From Edaphobacter modestus (GTDB lineage Bacteria > Acidobacteriota > Terriglobia > Terriglobales > Acidobacteriaceae): DNA of 64,000 nt. The stretch's first letter is position 1, and every line of letters begins with the position of its first letter. Below the pieces are notes generated by a model. That model ran no database searches, was not told the DNA's origin, and was given only the letters and a program-made list of their open reading frames with translations. The stretch is taken from NCBI RefSeq assembly GCF_004217555.1, contig NZ_SHKW01000001.1:496001-560000 (forward strand), read 5' to 3'. Shown here piece by piece: positions 53,401-61,184 of the stretch. Position numbers and translations under genes: made by a program.

Positions 53401-56400
53401 GCCATCACGGTCGCCTCGCCACTGGACCAGATTCTGACGATTCTAGGGGCGCGCATTGCCCGCAACAATCCGCTGATCTTCGAGATCGATCTCGGCTTTG
53501 CCGTCGATCTTGGCGTTGTCACCATTGAACGTGCGCGGATCCGGATGCGCTTTGACCCGGTCAGCGCACCGGAGCTGACCGCCTTTGCGGCCAGCGTTGA
53601 CATTCCGGGGGCGGTTTCCGGCCGGGGCTACCTGGAAATGAACGAACACGAGATCAAGGGTCAGATTGATCTCACGATCGTGCCTGTCCACATGCGTGTG
53701 GCGGCAGGCGTTGGCATTGCAGACATTAACGAAAATGGACGCAAAGCCACGGGCGTCATTATCTCGCTGGAGATCGAGTTCCCGGTGGCGATTCCACTGG
53801 GCACGTCGGGGTTGGGGATTTATGGCTTCCTTGGCCTGTTCGCCATGCATTACGCACGCAAGGAACCGCCACCGTCGTCAATGGCACCGGCCCTGGCGTG
53901 GCTGAAAGACATTGCGCACAGCAACCCAATCGACATCGCCGCGTGGACTCCGAAGATCGACAACTGGGCCTTCGGCGTTGGAGCCATCCTGGGTACGATG
54001 GGCTCCAGCGTCATCTTCAACATGAAGGGCGTTCTTCTGCTGGAGCTGCCCGGTCCCCGGCTGCTGTTGATGATGAAGGCAAAGCTGCTGGCGGTTCTAC
54101 CGGAATTGTCAGGGGAAGCCGAAGGAACGTTTCTGGCCGTCATCGACCTCGACATGGGCCGGGGCACGCTCACGATCGGACTTGCGGTCGAGTTCAGCAT
54201 CAAGCCACTGCTGGAAATCCACATCCCTGTTGAGGCCTTCTTCAACTTCAACAACACCAAGGATTGGCACCTCTTTCTTGGCCGCTATACCGACCAGATT
54301 CACGCGAAGATCCTTGAGGTTTTCGAAGGCTCCGGGTACCTGATGCTCTCCGGCAAAGGCTTCGCGGCAGGGGACATTGAGAGCAGTTTGTTGATTGCTC
54401 CCATCACAGGGTTTGCCATCTCGGCAGGGTTGCACGTCTCGTTCGTCTGGGGCAGCAAGAGTGTGGGCCTCTACGCAGAGGTTGCGGCGGGCTTCGATGC
54501 AGTGATCGGCTTCGATCCCTTCCTGCTTGCCGGCAAGCTGTATCTCCGTGGCACACTGCACATCTTCATCATCGACATCAGTGCCTGGGCCGACTTGACG
54601 GTGGCCATTGGCGAGCTGCCTGACGGCTCGAAAGTATCGCAGATATCCGGCGACATCTGCGGCAAGGTTGAGTTCCTGTTCTTTGACGTTGAGGGCTGTG
54701 TCCATTTCCAACTGGGCGAAACGGCCGTACCGGATGCGCCTCCGCCACAGCTCTTCCAGTCACTGCGGCTGGTGAGCCGATCGCCTGCCCTGGCAGTCGG
54801 GACCGGCGTGGACAAGTCGATCGATGGCGGCATTGCCGAAGGCATCCTGTCCGAGACGGCGCCCGCCCCACCGCCTCCACCGCCTCCCCCCAGTGCCGTC
54901 GGCCAGCCCGCGCCGGCGTTTCCCATGAACCAGCGGCGTGTGCCGATCGATGCGATTCCACTGGCGATGCTTGCGATGCCGCCGATAACGTCGACTTCGA
55001 AGTACATCTTCCGCGGTGTGGAAGTGACGCAGACACCCGGAACGCCGGGCGCGCCCAGCGATGGATGGATCCAGAAGGGCGACGACGTCTTCCAGTACAC
55101 GCTTACGAGCGCGGAACTGATTGGCGACCTGCTGGATGGGGCCACACCGGCTGTATGGTGGCCGCAGAAGGCTGGCGATTCGACCTCAGCCGCGCAACTG
55201 GGTCTGCTGAGCTGGGTACCGGATCCCACGCCGAAAGCCATTGAGCGCAGCCAGTTTCTCGACGATACGCTCACGGAAACCTGGGGCACCGTGTGCAATG
55301 TGGCAGCTCCGCCCACTTCAGTGCTGTTCACGTTTTTGCAGGAGGCGTTCGGGCCGTCACTCAACGGCTGGCGGCTTGATGGTGAGGCGTGGCCTGATCC
55401 GCCGGCAACCATCCGCTCCTCTCCGCCGGTTCTGCGGCTGATCGTCACTGAGCGGTGGAGGACCGGGATTGCCCAGGTGGACAGCCTGATCGGGGTGATT
55501 CCTGCCGTGGTGGAAGGTGCAACGGTGCGCTGCCTTCCTGCGAACCGGAATCCTCTTGGACCGCAACTGCGGCTGAACCCTGTCCTGGCTGCGCGGGGTT
55601 TGAAGCGGCCCGACGTCTTTGCACCAGAAGAGTTCACGCTGATCGACCTGGCGGGCCGCGCGAACAGCGGGCTTGAGATATCACGGTCGATGCTGACGAG
55701 GGTGGTCGTGCAGCCAACTCAGGCACCGGCGGTCAATGCAGAAAAGGCGTGTACGAGCCGAGTGCTGGCAGCGCCCGTGCTCGATTCACGTGACCTGCGC
55801 CCCTTTGGTGATCGAAACCGGCTGGACGAAGCCGGGGATGCTCGCAAGAAGCGTGGGTTCCGCAGCGGACCCTTCGATGATGCTGTCGTTTTCCAGACAG
55901 GTGCGGTAGAGACGACGACCTTCTACCTGTTCGTGCACCGCGAGATACTGGCCTCAAAGATCGTCGTGGTGGCAACCACGGATGCGAACGATACGGTGTT
56001 CGAGCAGATCGTGCTGGATGCGTCGTTCACCATGCCGTCCAATACGTTCCCCGCGCGCTGGACCGATGCCACCGGGCCGTGGGTCGATGAGGTCTTCCGC
56101 CTCGCGCAGCACCAAGCGGTGGTGCAGCCGCGCGGCTATATCGGTGTGCTGGTGACCATTAAGGGCAGCGCGAAGGCTGACCGCATCCAGATCGGGCTTC
56201 TGCGGCAGAAATCCGACTGGCACCGAAAGCATATGGTCAGGCCTTTCTATGTCGCTGCGGTGGAGGTGTTTACCCAGGTGGAGTTCCAGCGCTCGGACTA
56301 TGACACCACGGAGCAGACTCACAAGCAGAACGTGCTGGAGGCGTCGCTGGCAGACAGCAGTTCAGGCCAAGCTTTGCTGAAGCCAGACACGGCCTACGCG

Positions 56401-57549
56401 GTCAAGGTGTCATACGACGCGCAGCGCGGCAAACGCCGGCCCGGGGAATCGGTGAAGGAGATTGTTTCCTTGCCTGGGAAGCACGAGACGTTCTGGTTCT
56501 TTACGGATAACGAGCCGCCTCGCCGCCTTGATCCGTGGATCATGTGCAGCACGCCGGAGGATGGTGAACACCACTACTTCGGTCATCTCCCGATCCACGT
56601 TGTGTTCAATAGTCCCGACATAGGCCGTATCTACGGTGCGTACGGAAAGCGCCTGCAGATTCGGTTACGGGCGGCTTCGTTCCGTCCACTGCCGAACACG
56701 CCTGAGGTTCCACATCCTTTTGTCCTTACAGCGGCCACACTCGTCCCTGTGATTGCAAGCGTGCTTTCGCCGTGGGAGGCCGTGATGGTGGACCAGCTCA
56801 CCAAGTCCTGTGTTCCGGTGAGCGGGAACCGATTCCGCCACACCACGGCCACGGTGCCTATTCCACTTGAACCATTTACCGACTACGTGTTGGACATCGA
56901 GATGGTGGATACGGCTGCACCGGCTGAGACCCCGGGAACGGTCGTGTGGCGGACCGGCTTCAGCACAGGGCGTTTTGCCACTCTTGCGGCGTTTGCAGAG
57001 TCCTTCCAGTTCAACCGCGTGCTTCACCGCTTCTCCAAGCCGGGACTGTTGCAGGCGATCGCCGCTCAGCCGTGGGCGGGCAATCCCCAGGGCAACCAGC
57101 TGGACATGGCGATGATCACCGCCGGGCTGGAGCCGATGGGGGTGCCGGAAGCGCCGCGCGTCATCGTTTTCTGGGAGGCGGGCGTGCCCAATCCACAGCC
57201 AGCTGCGGTGCTGGTGGATTCTTCAGAACCCATGTGGCGCAGCCGGAAGATTCCGCGAAACATCACCGACCCGCAACCGCCGAACGCATCGAGGCAGGAG
57301 ATGACTACAGTGACGTGGATGCAACTGGAAGAGAGCGGCAGCGCGATCACTACCAAGGTGATCCAGGCACCCGGTGGGCACGGCGCCTTGATCACGCTTG
57401 CACCCAACTCGCGCGGCCAGACACTGAAACTCGTGCTGCGCAGGATCGCCATGAAGGAGAGCTACCTGGATGGACCGACGGCAGCGGACGAGTTGCTCAC
57501 CATTCTGGACACGAAGCTCGCACGCGCGCCGTGGGAGGAGGAAGACTGA
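50437..57549 (+). CDS. Giant multidomain beta-rich protein (2370 aa), unknown function
   Basis: No signal peptide (MPFELSLVDLVSPYVLQGDT). Rough layout: residues 1-430 beta-rich unknown domain; about 535-650 an OmpA-like segment (AIQIDGFASYEGPPPPAVDL then RAYNDALASRRAAGVRAIIE); 705-730 proline linker; about 850-1430 a long series of alternating hydrophobic strands and turns (e.g. GVLLLELPGPRLLLMMKAKL, LKPLLEIHIP-like blocks, GFDPFLLAGKLYLRGTLHIF), which I associate tentatively with the DUF6603-type group; about 1470-1485 a second proline linker (PAPPPPPPPPSAVGQ); 1490-2370 unrecognised. The stop overlaps the start of the next gene (TGATG). No catalytic motif was seen. It may be a scaffold, surface or lipid-handling protein. 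Confidence 0.9.
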   Translation: MPFELSLVDLVSPYVLQGDTFGAWHAVLGILRVAEHEIAADENGITIRGTVEFEGNLTVDPSNMSLAFNNTENHPENDASRRDPWIDVRDARLDFQLVVPRTASQKVSTAVNTIGANAAFANTAKVLIAYDTIPNDAPPSDYPTTEFVLDLLLTSVVLRPPFLRGAKREASGQLVPDPQNDKVKFTLPRLKFRLAQGSSNTDPLNATLLSAGASGLDDPGDIAVAELIKMDPPYAFIGPSQMVGFGFRSGTLDLSDQSTPPDVLSQFGFDESWTGLYLPEIRLFIAPHGARDFAVDAGVENLLIGIGASSGITGDFSLQVLDQGAGPLKMGARFYDGDQRGYGIVKTSDTTATVQLPAQSRIVADVEGGRTPMTVTIKVGADTPVAGREADVDLSINATQTIVIAAVDSSSPVRSATFTITASRRPAPVSLPGTTSLGPTPAAQLTGTSTVQGTSPVQQPRLSIVSETANSVTVGLNVAPGRAALTAWTLNGVAAGTSATLVVDLPAGGPDAGITATLPGESGVTQFESFYRFDKPPYSENNRVLTPPEIAAFALIPDNTHSTKASDEGTTSNWLGGSDVRTALLPVLQGLPDNTAIQIDGFASYEGPPPPAVDLTKRAYNDALASRRAAGVRAIIESLIAEPANNLQAKNFSLSDASNMTNWTNQGFPAVETRRIWWKAVASWPAANTPGSVSLGTLHRDPQSSSTTPGTVLDPPPPPNEQPAPPPRWFRQMGAKVRIVRNQFVACEVTAKIDIQTAAEDRLQAGMPSGNSGTLPQGQPLGANPADGLIDFRLVIQIDDATDTVSVIGYYGADPADVDGLFLWGTRPGQPPAADPGFGLNFFGTTIVFMPLISAGVGAVANDGALAELGMTAAMLAIPATLAGLAEVGSSPVKLLCERVTWFGGEVQFRVRPSGVEAVILFDMEAALSLDVSIGGKTLLKIDRSAPLAVRYKAVGIRIGDDPDQPKFQFRPIFDASKGYTIDVSKPGAITVASPLDQILTILGARIARNNPLIFEIDLGFAVDLGVVTIERARIRMRFDPVSAPELTAFAASVDIPGAVSGRGYLEMNEHEIKGQIDLTIVPVHMRVAAGVGIADINENGRKATGVIISLEIEFPVAIPLGTSGLGIYGFLGLFAMHYARKEPPPSSMAPALAWLKDIAHSNPIDIAAWTPKIDNWAFGVGAILGTMGSSVIFNMKGVLLLELPGPRLLLMMKAKLLAVLPELSGEAEGTFLAVIDLDMGRGTLTIGLAVEFSIKPLLEIHIPVEAFFNFNNTKDWHLFLGRYTDQIHAKILEVFEGSGYLMLSGKGFAAGDIESSLLIAPITGFAISAGLHVSFVWGSKSVGLYAEVAAGFDAVIGFDPFLLAGKLYLRGTLHIFIIDISAWADLTVAIGELPDGSKVSQISGDICGKVEFLFFDVEGCVHFQLGETAVPDAPPPQLFQSLRLVSRSPALAVGTGVDKSIDGGIAEGILSETAPAPPPPPPPPSAVGQPAPAFPMNQRRVPIDAIPLAMLAMPPITSTSKYIFRGVEVTQTPGTPGAPSDGWIQKGDDVFQYTLTSAELIGDLLDGATPAVWWPQKAGDSTSAAQLGLLSWVPDPTPKAIERSQFLDDTLTETWGTVCNVAAPPTSVLFTFLQEAFGPSLNGWRLDGEAWPDPPATIRSSPPVLRLIVTERWRTGIAQVDSLIGVIPAVVEGATVRCLPANRNPLGPQLRLNPVLAARGLKRPDVFAPEEFTLIDLAGRANSGLEISRSMLTRVVVQPTQAPAVNAEKACTSRVLAAPVLDSRDLRPFGDRNRLDEAGDARKKRGFRSGPFDDAVVFQTGAVETTTFYLFVHREILASKIVVVATTDANDTVFEQIVLDASFTMPSNTFPARWTDATGPWVDEVFRLAQHQAVVQPRGYIGVLVTIKGSAKADRIQIGLLRQKSDWHRKHMVRPFYVAAVEVFTQVEFQRSDYDTTEQTHKQNVLEASLADSSSGQALLKPDTAYAVKVSYDAQRGKRRPGESVKEIVSLPGKHETFWFFTDNEPPRRLDPWIMCSTPEDGEHHYFGHLPIHVVFNSPDIGRIYGAYGKRLQIRLRAASFRPLPNTPEVPHPFVLTAATLVPVIASVLSPWEAVMVDQLTKSCVPVSGNRFRHTTATVPIPLEPFTDYVLDIEMVDTAAPAETPGTVVWRTGFSTGRFATLAAFAESFQFNRVLHRFSKPGLLQAIAAQPWAGNPQGNQLDMAMITAGLEPMGVPEAPRVIVFWEAGVPNPQPAAVLVDSSEPMWRSRKIPRNITDPQPPNASRQEMTTVTWMQLEESGSAITTKVIQAPGGHGALITLAPNSRGQTLKLVLRRIAMKESYLDGPTAADELLTILDTKLARAPWEEED

Positions 57550-60500
57550 TGGCCTTTATCGTGAATGCGGCAAAGTTTCAGGCCGAAGGAGCCTTCCTTC
57601 AATGGCAGGTGGTTGCCCGTCGACTGGGCATGCTGGACACGGTTTTTCAACGCAAGCTGCCTTCCGTGTTGCAGCTTCGCTGGACGCTGAAACCTGAGCT
57701 GGGATTGCCGACGGAGCCGTTCATCGTCTGGCGAAGGAACCGGAAGAACAACCAGCCGAAGCCTATTCAGGCCGACATTAACTCCTCCATGTTGTTTGGC
57801 CTTGGGCAAATCGCCGATCTACAGGGTTCGTACACGCACGTTACGCTGAACGGCTCCGGCGGGGGAGGAGCGGTGTATGGATTTGTCGGTAGCTCATGGC
57901 CGAATTCTGTTGTCGCTATAGCCGTTCTGCCACCCGGTGCAAATCAGACCGTCACCCTCACCGCCTCCTCCATGGAAGGGCTGATGCTTTCGAGTGCCAT
58001 CACGATCAACTCCATCGTGGGTGTTCGGGCGGACGATCTTTCCGCAGCCTCGGGTTGGGAGAAGTTTGAACTGGTGGGTCTGCCGGTAAGGAAGGCTGAG
58101 TGGGCGGGGCAGGGAATTGGTTTGCACGGCACCGACCAGGGAATGGTCAGCGCTCCGACGAATGCCGTTGCAGCGGCGGGACAGCGACTGGAACGCGGTG
58201 CGCCACCGATCGGCTGGGCCTCGCTGATTGAGGCCGGGCTACCCGCACCGGCATGGATTCCCACGGCAACACCGTCCCTGCTCATCGACCTCCAAAAAGG
58301 GGTTCTGCAAGATCTGCGCACCATCGCGGGTCTTCCACCGGTGAGCCAGCCGGCCGCCACAATCTCAAAGGACGTGCCAGGACCGGAAAACTCTGCCGGG
58401 GAACAGATGTCGCAGCCTGGTGTTCCGTCTAACATTTCGCCACTGGGGATGACCTACATCGTGGCTTCAACGGATTGTTACAACAGCTTGGCTCTTGGCT
58501 TCGGAACAGCCTACCCGCTTGTTGTCGATCCGAATCGGCAGACGGCACTCGACTTCGATTACATGGTGACGGCGCGCTATGAGAAGGGGCCGCTGGCCGT
58601 TGGTGCCGCGGTGGAATATGCAGCGCTGGTGCCGTCGCCGCAGCAGGCCATTGCTCCTCCCATCCCGGCAGCGATGGCGCAGCAGTTGATGGGCAACATG
58701 CGTCCTGCGTTCGCAGATGGCGCATGGCGCGCTTCCGTCCGCACGTCGTGGGACCGTCCTGTACCCATCCCGTTGTTTCGACCGCGTTCCTTCGCGTTCG
58801 CCAGAACCGGCATCGCACCCGTTGCCGCACCAGCACTGTTGATGAACAAACGGTCCGACGGCTCGCCGCTCCCGATCGCGGTGAACTACTTCACCAGTTC
58901 GCTCGATCCGGAACCAAATCGGCTGAGCGCTGTTGACCGTGAGATCCCCATTCCGAACAATCCTGGCAATCGCACCATGAAGTATTCCGCCGCGAACCAG
59001 GACATCTACGGCCAGTACAGTAAATGGGTTTCGGTCAACTCCGTTATTGAGCAGCCTCGTGTCGATGACGTGCGCATCGTCTCCGCCGAGTTCCGGTATC
59101 TGTCGGTGCCAACGCCTCCGCTGTCTGCCTGCACCGCGAATCTTGTGTTGGAATTCCTGTGGGACTGGAGGGTGCGCAGCCCACTCTCGATCAGCTTCCG
59201 TGGTCGCCTGCATACGGCCGACTATCACGGTCAGCCACCGCCGGACACCACGCTGCCGAACGGCCTGCAGATCAGTCTGGCGGCTGCCCCTGCGACTACC
59301 TTTACGCTGCGGTTCGATGTGCTTGCTGCCAATGGCGCACCCACGGGAGCGTGGCCCGGCTATGTCCCGGCTACCGGCTGCATCGCGCTGAATCCTGCGG
59401 GTGATCAGCAGGTTGCTTTCGGCGCGGCACAGGGTGGCGAGGCGCGCCGCTATCGCGTCACAATTCCGGGCTTCACGCTAGATTTCGCAAGCAAGGGTCA
59501 CCTGAATCTTGCGCTGTGGGCGGAGGGTGTGGAGGCCATTGCCCCGCAGCGCGTAGGTCCGTGGAGCAAGGAACCCAGCGTCATTTCGACCTCTGATCCG
59601 CGGCCACCCCTGATCGTGCCGGACATCGTTTCGCTTTCAAGCCTGCCGGATGCCGCTGGTGAGTCGCACGCAGTCTTGAAGTGGGCCGGATCGCCCGGGG
59701 CGGACGGCTACTTCATCTACGAGACCACCGAAACCAAGCTACTAAAGGCTGCCGGCGAGACCGAACCCGATCCATCCAAGACGCTGAGCCAGCGCTTGAC
59801 GAGGCTGCTGCAGATCTTCGACGCGCAGCCCGCGAATCGACGTAGGGAGTTCACCCGCCGGAATAGTCGGTTGCTCAAGACCACTTCCGCCGACGTGACG
59901 CTGCCGCGCGGTTCCACGGCCATCCATCTTTATCTTGTCCTGGGCGTAAGCGCGGGCCAAGTCGAAGCCAAGTGGCCGACATCATCGACTGCCCTATATG
60001 CCTTTGCGGTTCCCCGTGTGCCGAAGCCGGGCGCGCCTACGATCGAGGTGGTGAGCAAGCTGGATAACACCGTGATTCCGCCGGTGTACCGAACCAGCAT
60101 CCGCCTTGAAACTCGAAAGGGTCCACGCGTTCGCCGCATCGACCTGCACCGTGTGCGCGTGGACGATGCTGCGAAAGAGATCGACACCATGGGACCCCCG
60201 GTGCTCACGCTGGACACACTGACGCCGGGGTGGGATGTGACCCAGGTGGCAGACCCTCTTGGGTCGCACATTGTGACGGCCAGAGGCAAAGATACGCCGA
60301 CGGGATCGTGGAAGCGGGTGTGGTATCGGGCGGCCGCATGGTCGGACGACGACCTGCTGCGGGGAACGCTGTCTGCACGGTCCCCTTCCAGCACGGTAGC
60401 GTGGGCTGTCGTTCCGCCGGCGACGCCGCCGGATCTTTCCGCCATCGTGATGGAATGGCCCGGCACAGCGGCTGGGGACGTATTGTTGAAATGGAGCAGC

Positions 60501-61181
60501 GCCGCGCCCCTGCCAAAGACCCCGCTTGGTCCACATACCCTCTCCGTCCGTGCCCGCCGCGTGGGTAGCGGACAGGATGAGTTGCCACTTATTTCGTTTG
60601 AAGGGCCGTTGCCTGACCTTGGAACCGTGCAGCCCGCGACTGGGTCCGGTGCCTGGCGCGTGGACGCGACCAAGCCTGCCCAGTACCGTGCCATCATTCG
60701 CCGGGCGGACGTCGCCGATGCCGTAGAGATCAGCGTTCGTGTCACCGACCCCATTGGTCGATCGTCGGAGGCACTGGCTACCATTGGGCCGGGCAGCATC
60801 CTTCCGGACCCGGTGCTGGATACCTTCCAGCTTGTGAAGAGCGTGGTTCCTGCCGGTGTGCAGCTGAACTGGCACAGCAGCACGCCCATCGATCCCGGCC
60901 TGTACACCTTGCGCATCACGGTAAACCGGCCAGCGATCAAGATCGGCAATTTTCCAATCAGGCAGTTGCCCATCTCGATCCAGATGGGCCTTTCAGACGT
61001 GCCGCTCGACGAACCAGGGCCAGTGCCTGCCGGGATCGATTCGCTTCGCGCACGCCGCATGCCGGGTCCGGGGCCGAACTTTGCCTACTACGCGTTTGTC
61101 CGGGTCGCGTTCACCCAGATCATTGTCCGCCTCACGTCTCCTGACGGGCGCGTGGCACAACATATCGAGCTACCGAGCTAA
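57549..61181 (+). CDS. Giant cluster protein 2 (1210 aa), Fn3-like repeats, unknown function
   Basis: Start ATG 57549 overlaps the stop of the first giant gene by one base. A longer frame from 56946 lies inside that gene in another frame and is rejected. The protein opens MAFIVNAAKFQAEGAFLQWQ without a signal peptide. The N-terminal 700 residues are of unknown fold. From about residue 680 there are fibronectin-III-like modules (PPLIVPDIVSLSSLPDAAGE … HAVLKWAGSPGADGYFIYE; TPPDLSAIVMEWPGTAAGDV … LLKWSS; GVQLNWHSSTPIDPGLYTLR). It ends with AYYAFVRVAFTQIIVRLTSP. It is probably part of the same large complex or substrate route as its neighbours. Confidence 0.9.
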   Translation: MAFIVNAAKFQAEGAFLQWQVVARRLGMLDTVFQRKLPSVLQLRWTLKPELGLPTEPFIVWRRNRKNNQPKPIQADINSSMLFGLGQIADLQGSYTHVTLNGSGGGGAVYGFVGSSWPNSVVAIAVLPPGANQTVTLTASSMEGLMLSSAITINSIVGVRADDLSAASGWEKFELVGLPVRKAEWAGQGIGLHGTDQGMVSAPTNAVAAAGQRLERGAPPIGWASLIEAGLPAPAWIPTATPSLLIDLQKGVLQDLRTIAGLPPVSQPAATISKDVPGPENSAGEQMSQPGVPSNISPLGMTYIVASTDCYNSLALGFGTAYPLVVDPNRQTALDFDYMVTARYEKGPLAVGAAVEYAALVPSPQQAIAPPIPAAMAQQLMGNMRPAFADGAWRASVRTSWDRPVPIPLFRPRSFAFARTGIAPVAAPALLMNKRSDGSPLPIAVNYFTSSLDPEPNRLSAVDREIPIPNNPGNRTMKYSAANQDIYGQYSKWVSVNSVIEQPRVDDVRIVSAEFRYLSVPTPPLSACTANLVLEFLWDWRVRSPLSISFRGRLHTADYHGQPPPDTTLPNGLQISLAAAPATTFTLRFDVLAANGAPTGAWPGYVPATGCIALNPAGDQQVAFGAAQGGEARRYRVTIPGFTLDFASKGHLNLALWAEGVEAIAPQRVGPWSKEPSVISTSDPRPPLIVPDIVSLSSLPDAAGESHAVLKWAGSPGADGYFIYETTETKLLKAAGETEPDPSKTLSQRLTRLLQIFDAQPANRRREFTRRNSRLLKTTSADVTLPRGSTAIHLYLVLGVSAGQVEAKWPTSSTALYAFAVPRVPKPGAPTIEVVSKLDNTVIPPVYRTSIRLETRKGPRVRRIDLHRVRVDDAAKEIDTMGPPVLTLDTLTPGWDVTQVADPLGSHIVTARGKDTPTGSWKRVWYRAAAWSDDDLLRGTLSARSPSSTVAWAVVPPATPPDLSAIVMEWPGTAAGDVLLKWSSAAPLPKTPLGPHTLSVRARRVGSGQDELPLISFEGPLPDLGTVQPATGSGAWRVDATKPAQYRAIIRRADVADAVEISVRVTDPIGRSSEALATIGPGSILPDPVLDTFQLVKSVVPAGVQLNWHSSTPIDPGLYTLRITVNRPAIKIGNFPIRQLPISIQMGLSDVPLDEPGPVPAGIDSLRARRMPGPGPNFAYYAFVRVAFTQIIVRLTSPDGRVAQHIELPS

Positions 61182-61184
61182 GCC

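Noticed and set aside
54471..55637. 388-codon minus-strand frame inside the first giant gene
   Set aside because: Serine/arginine-rich antisense frame in a long confident plus-strand gene.
57549..57551. Longer start for the second giant protein at 56946
   Set aside because: The extra 201 codons overlap the end of the first giant gene out of frame and look like shadow sequence; the TGATG junction gives a natural start.
59930..61060. 376-codon minus-strand frame opposite the second giant gene
   Set aside because: Same reason: antisense shadow without start signals or recognisable domains.
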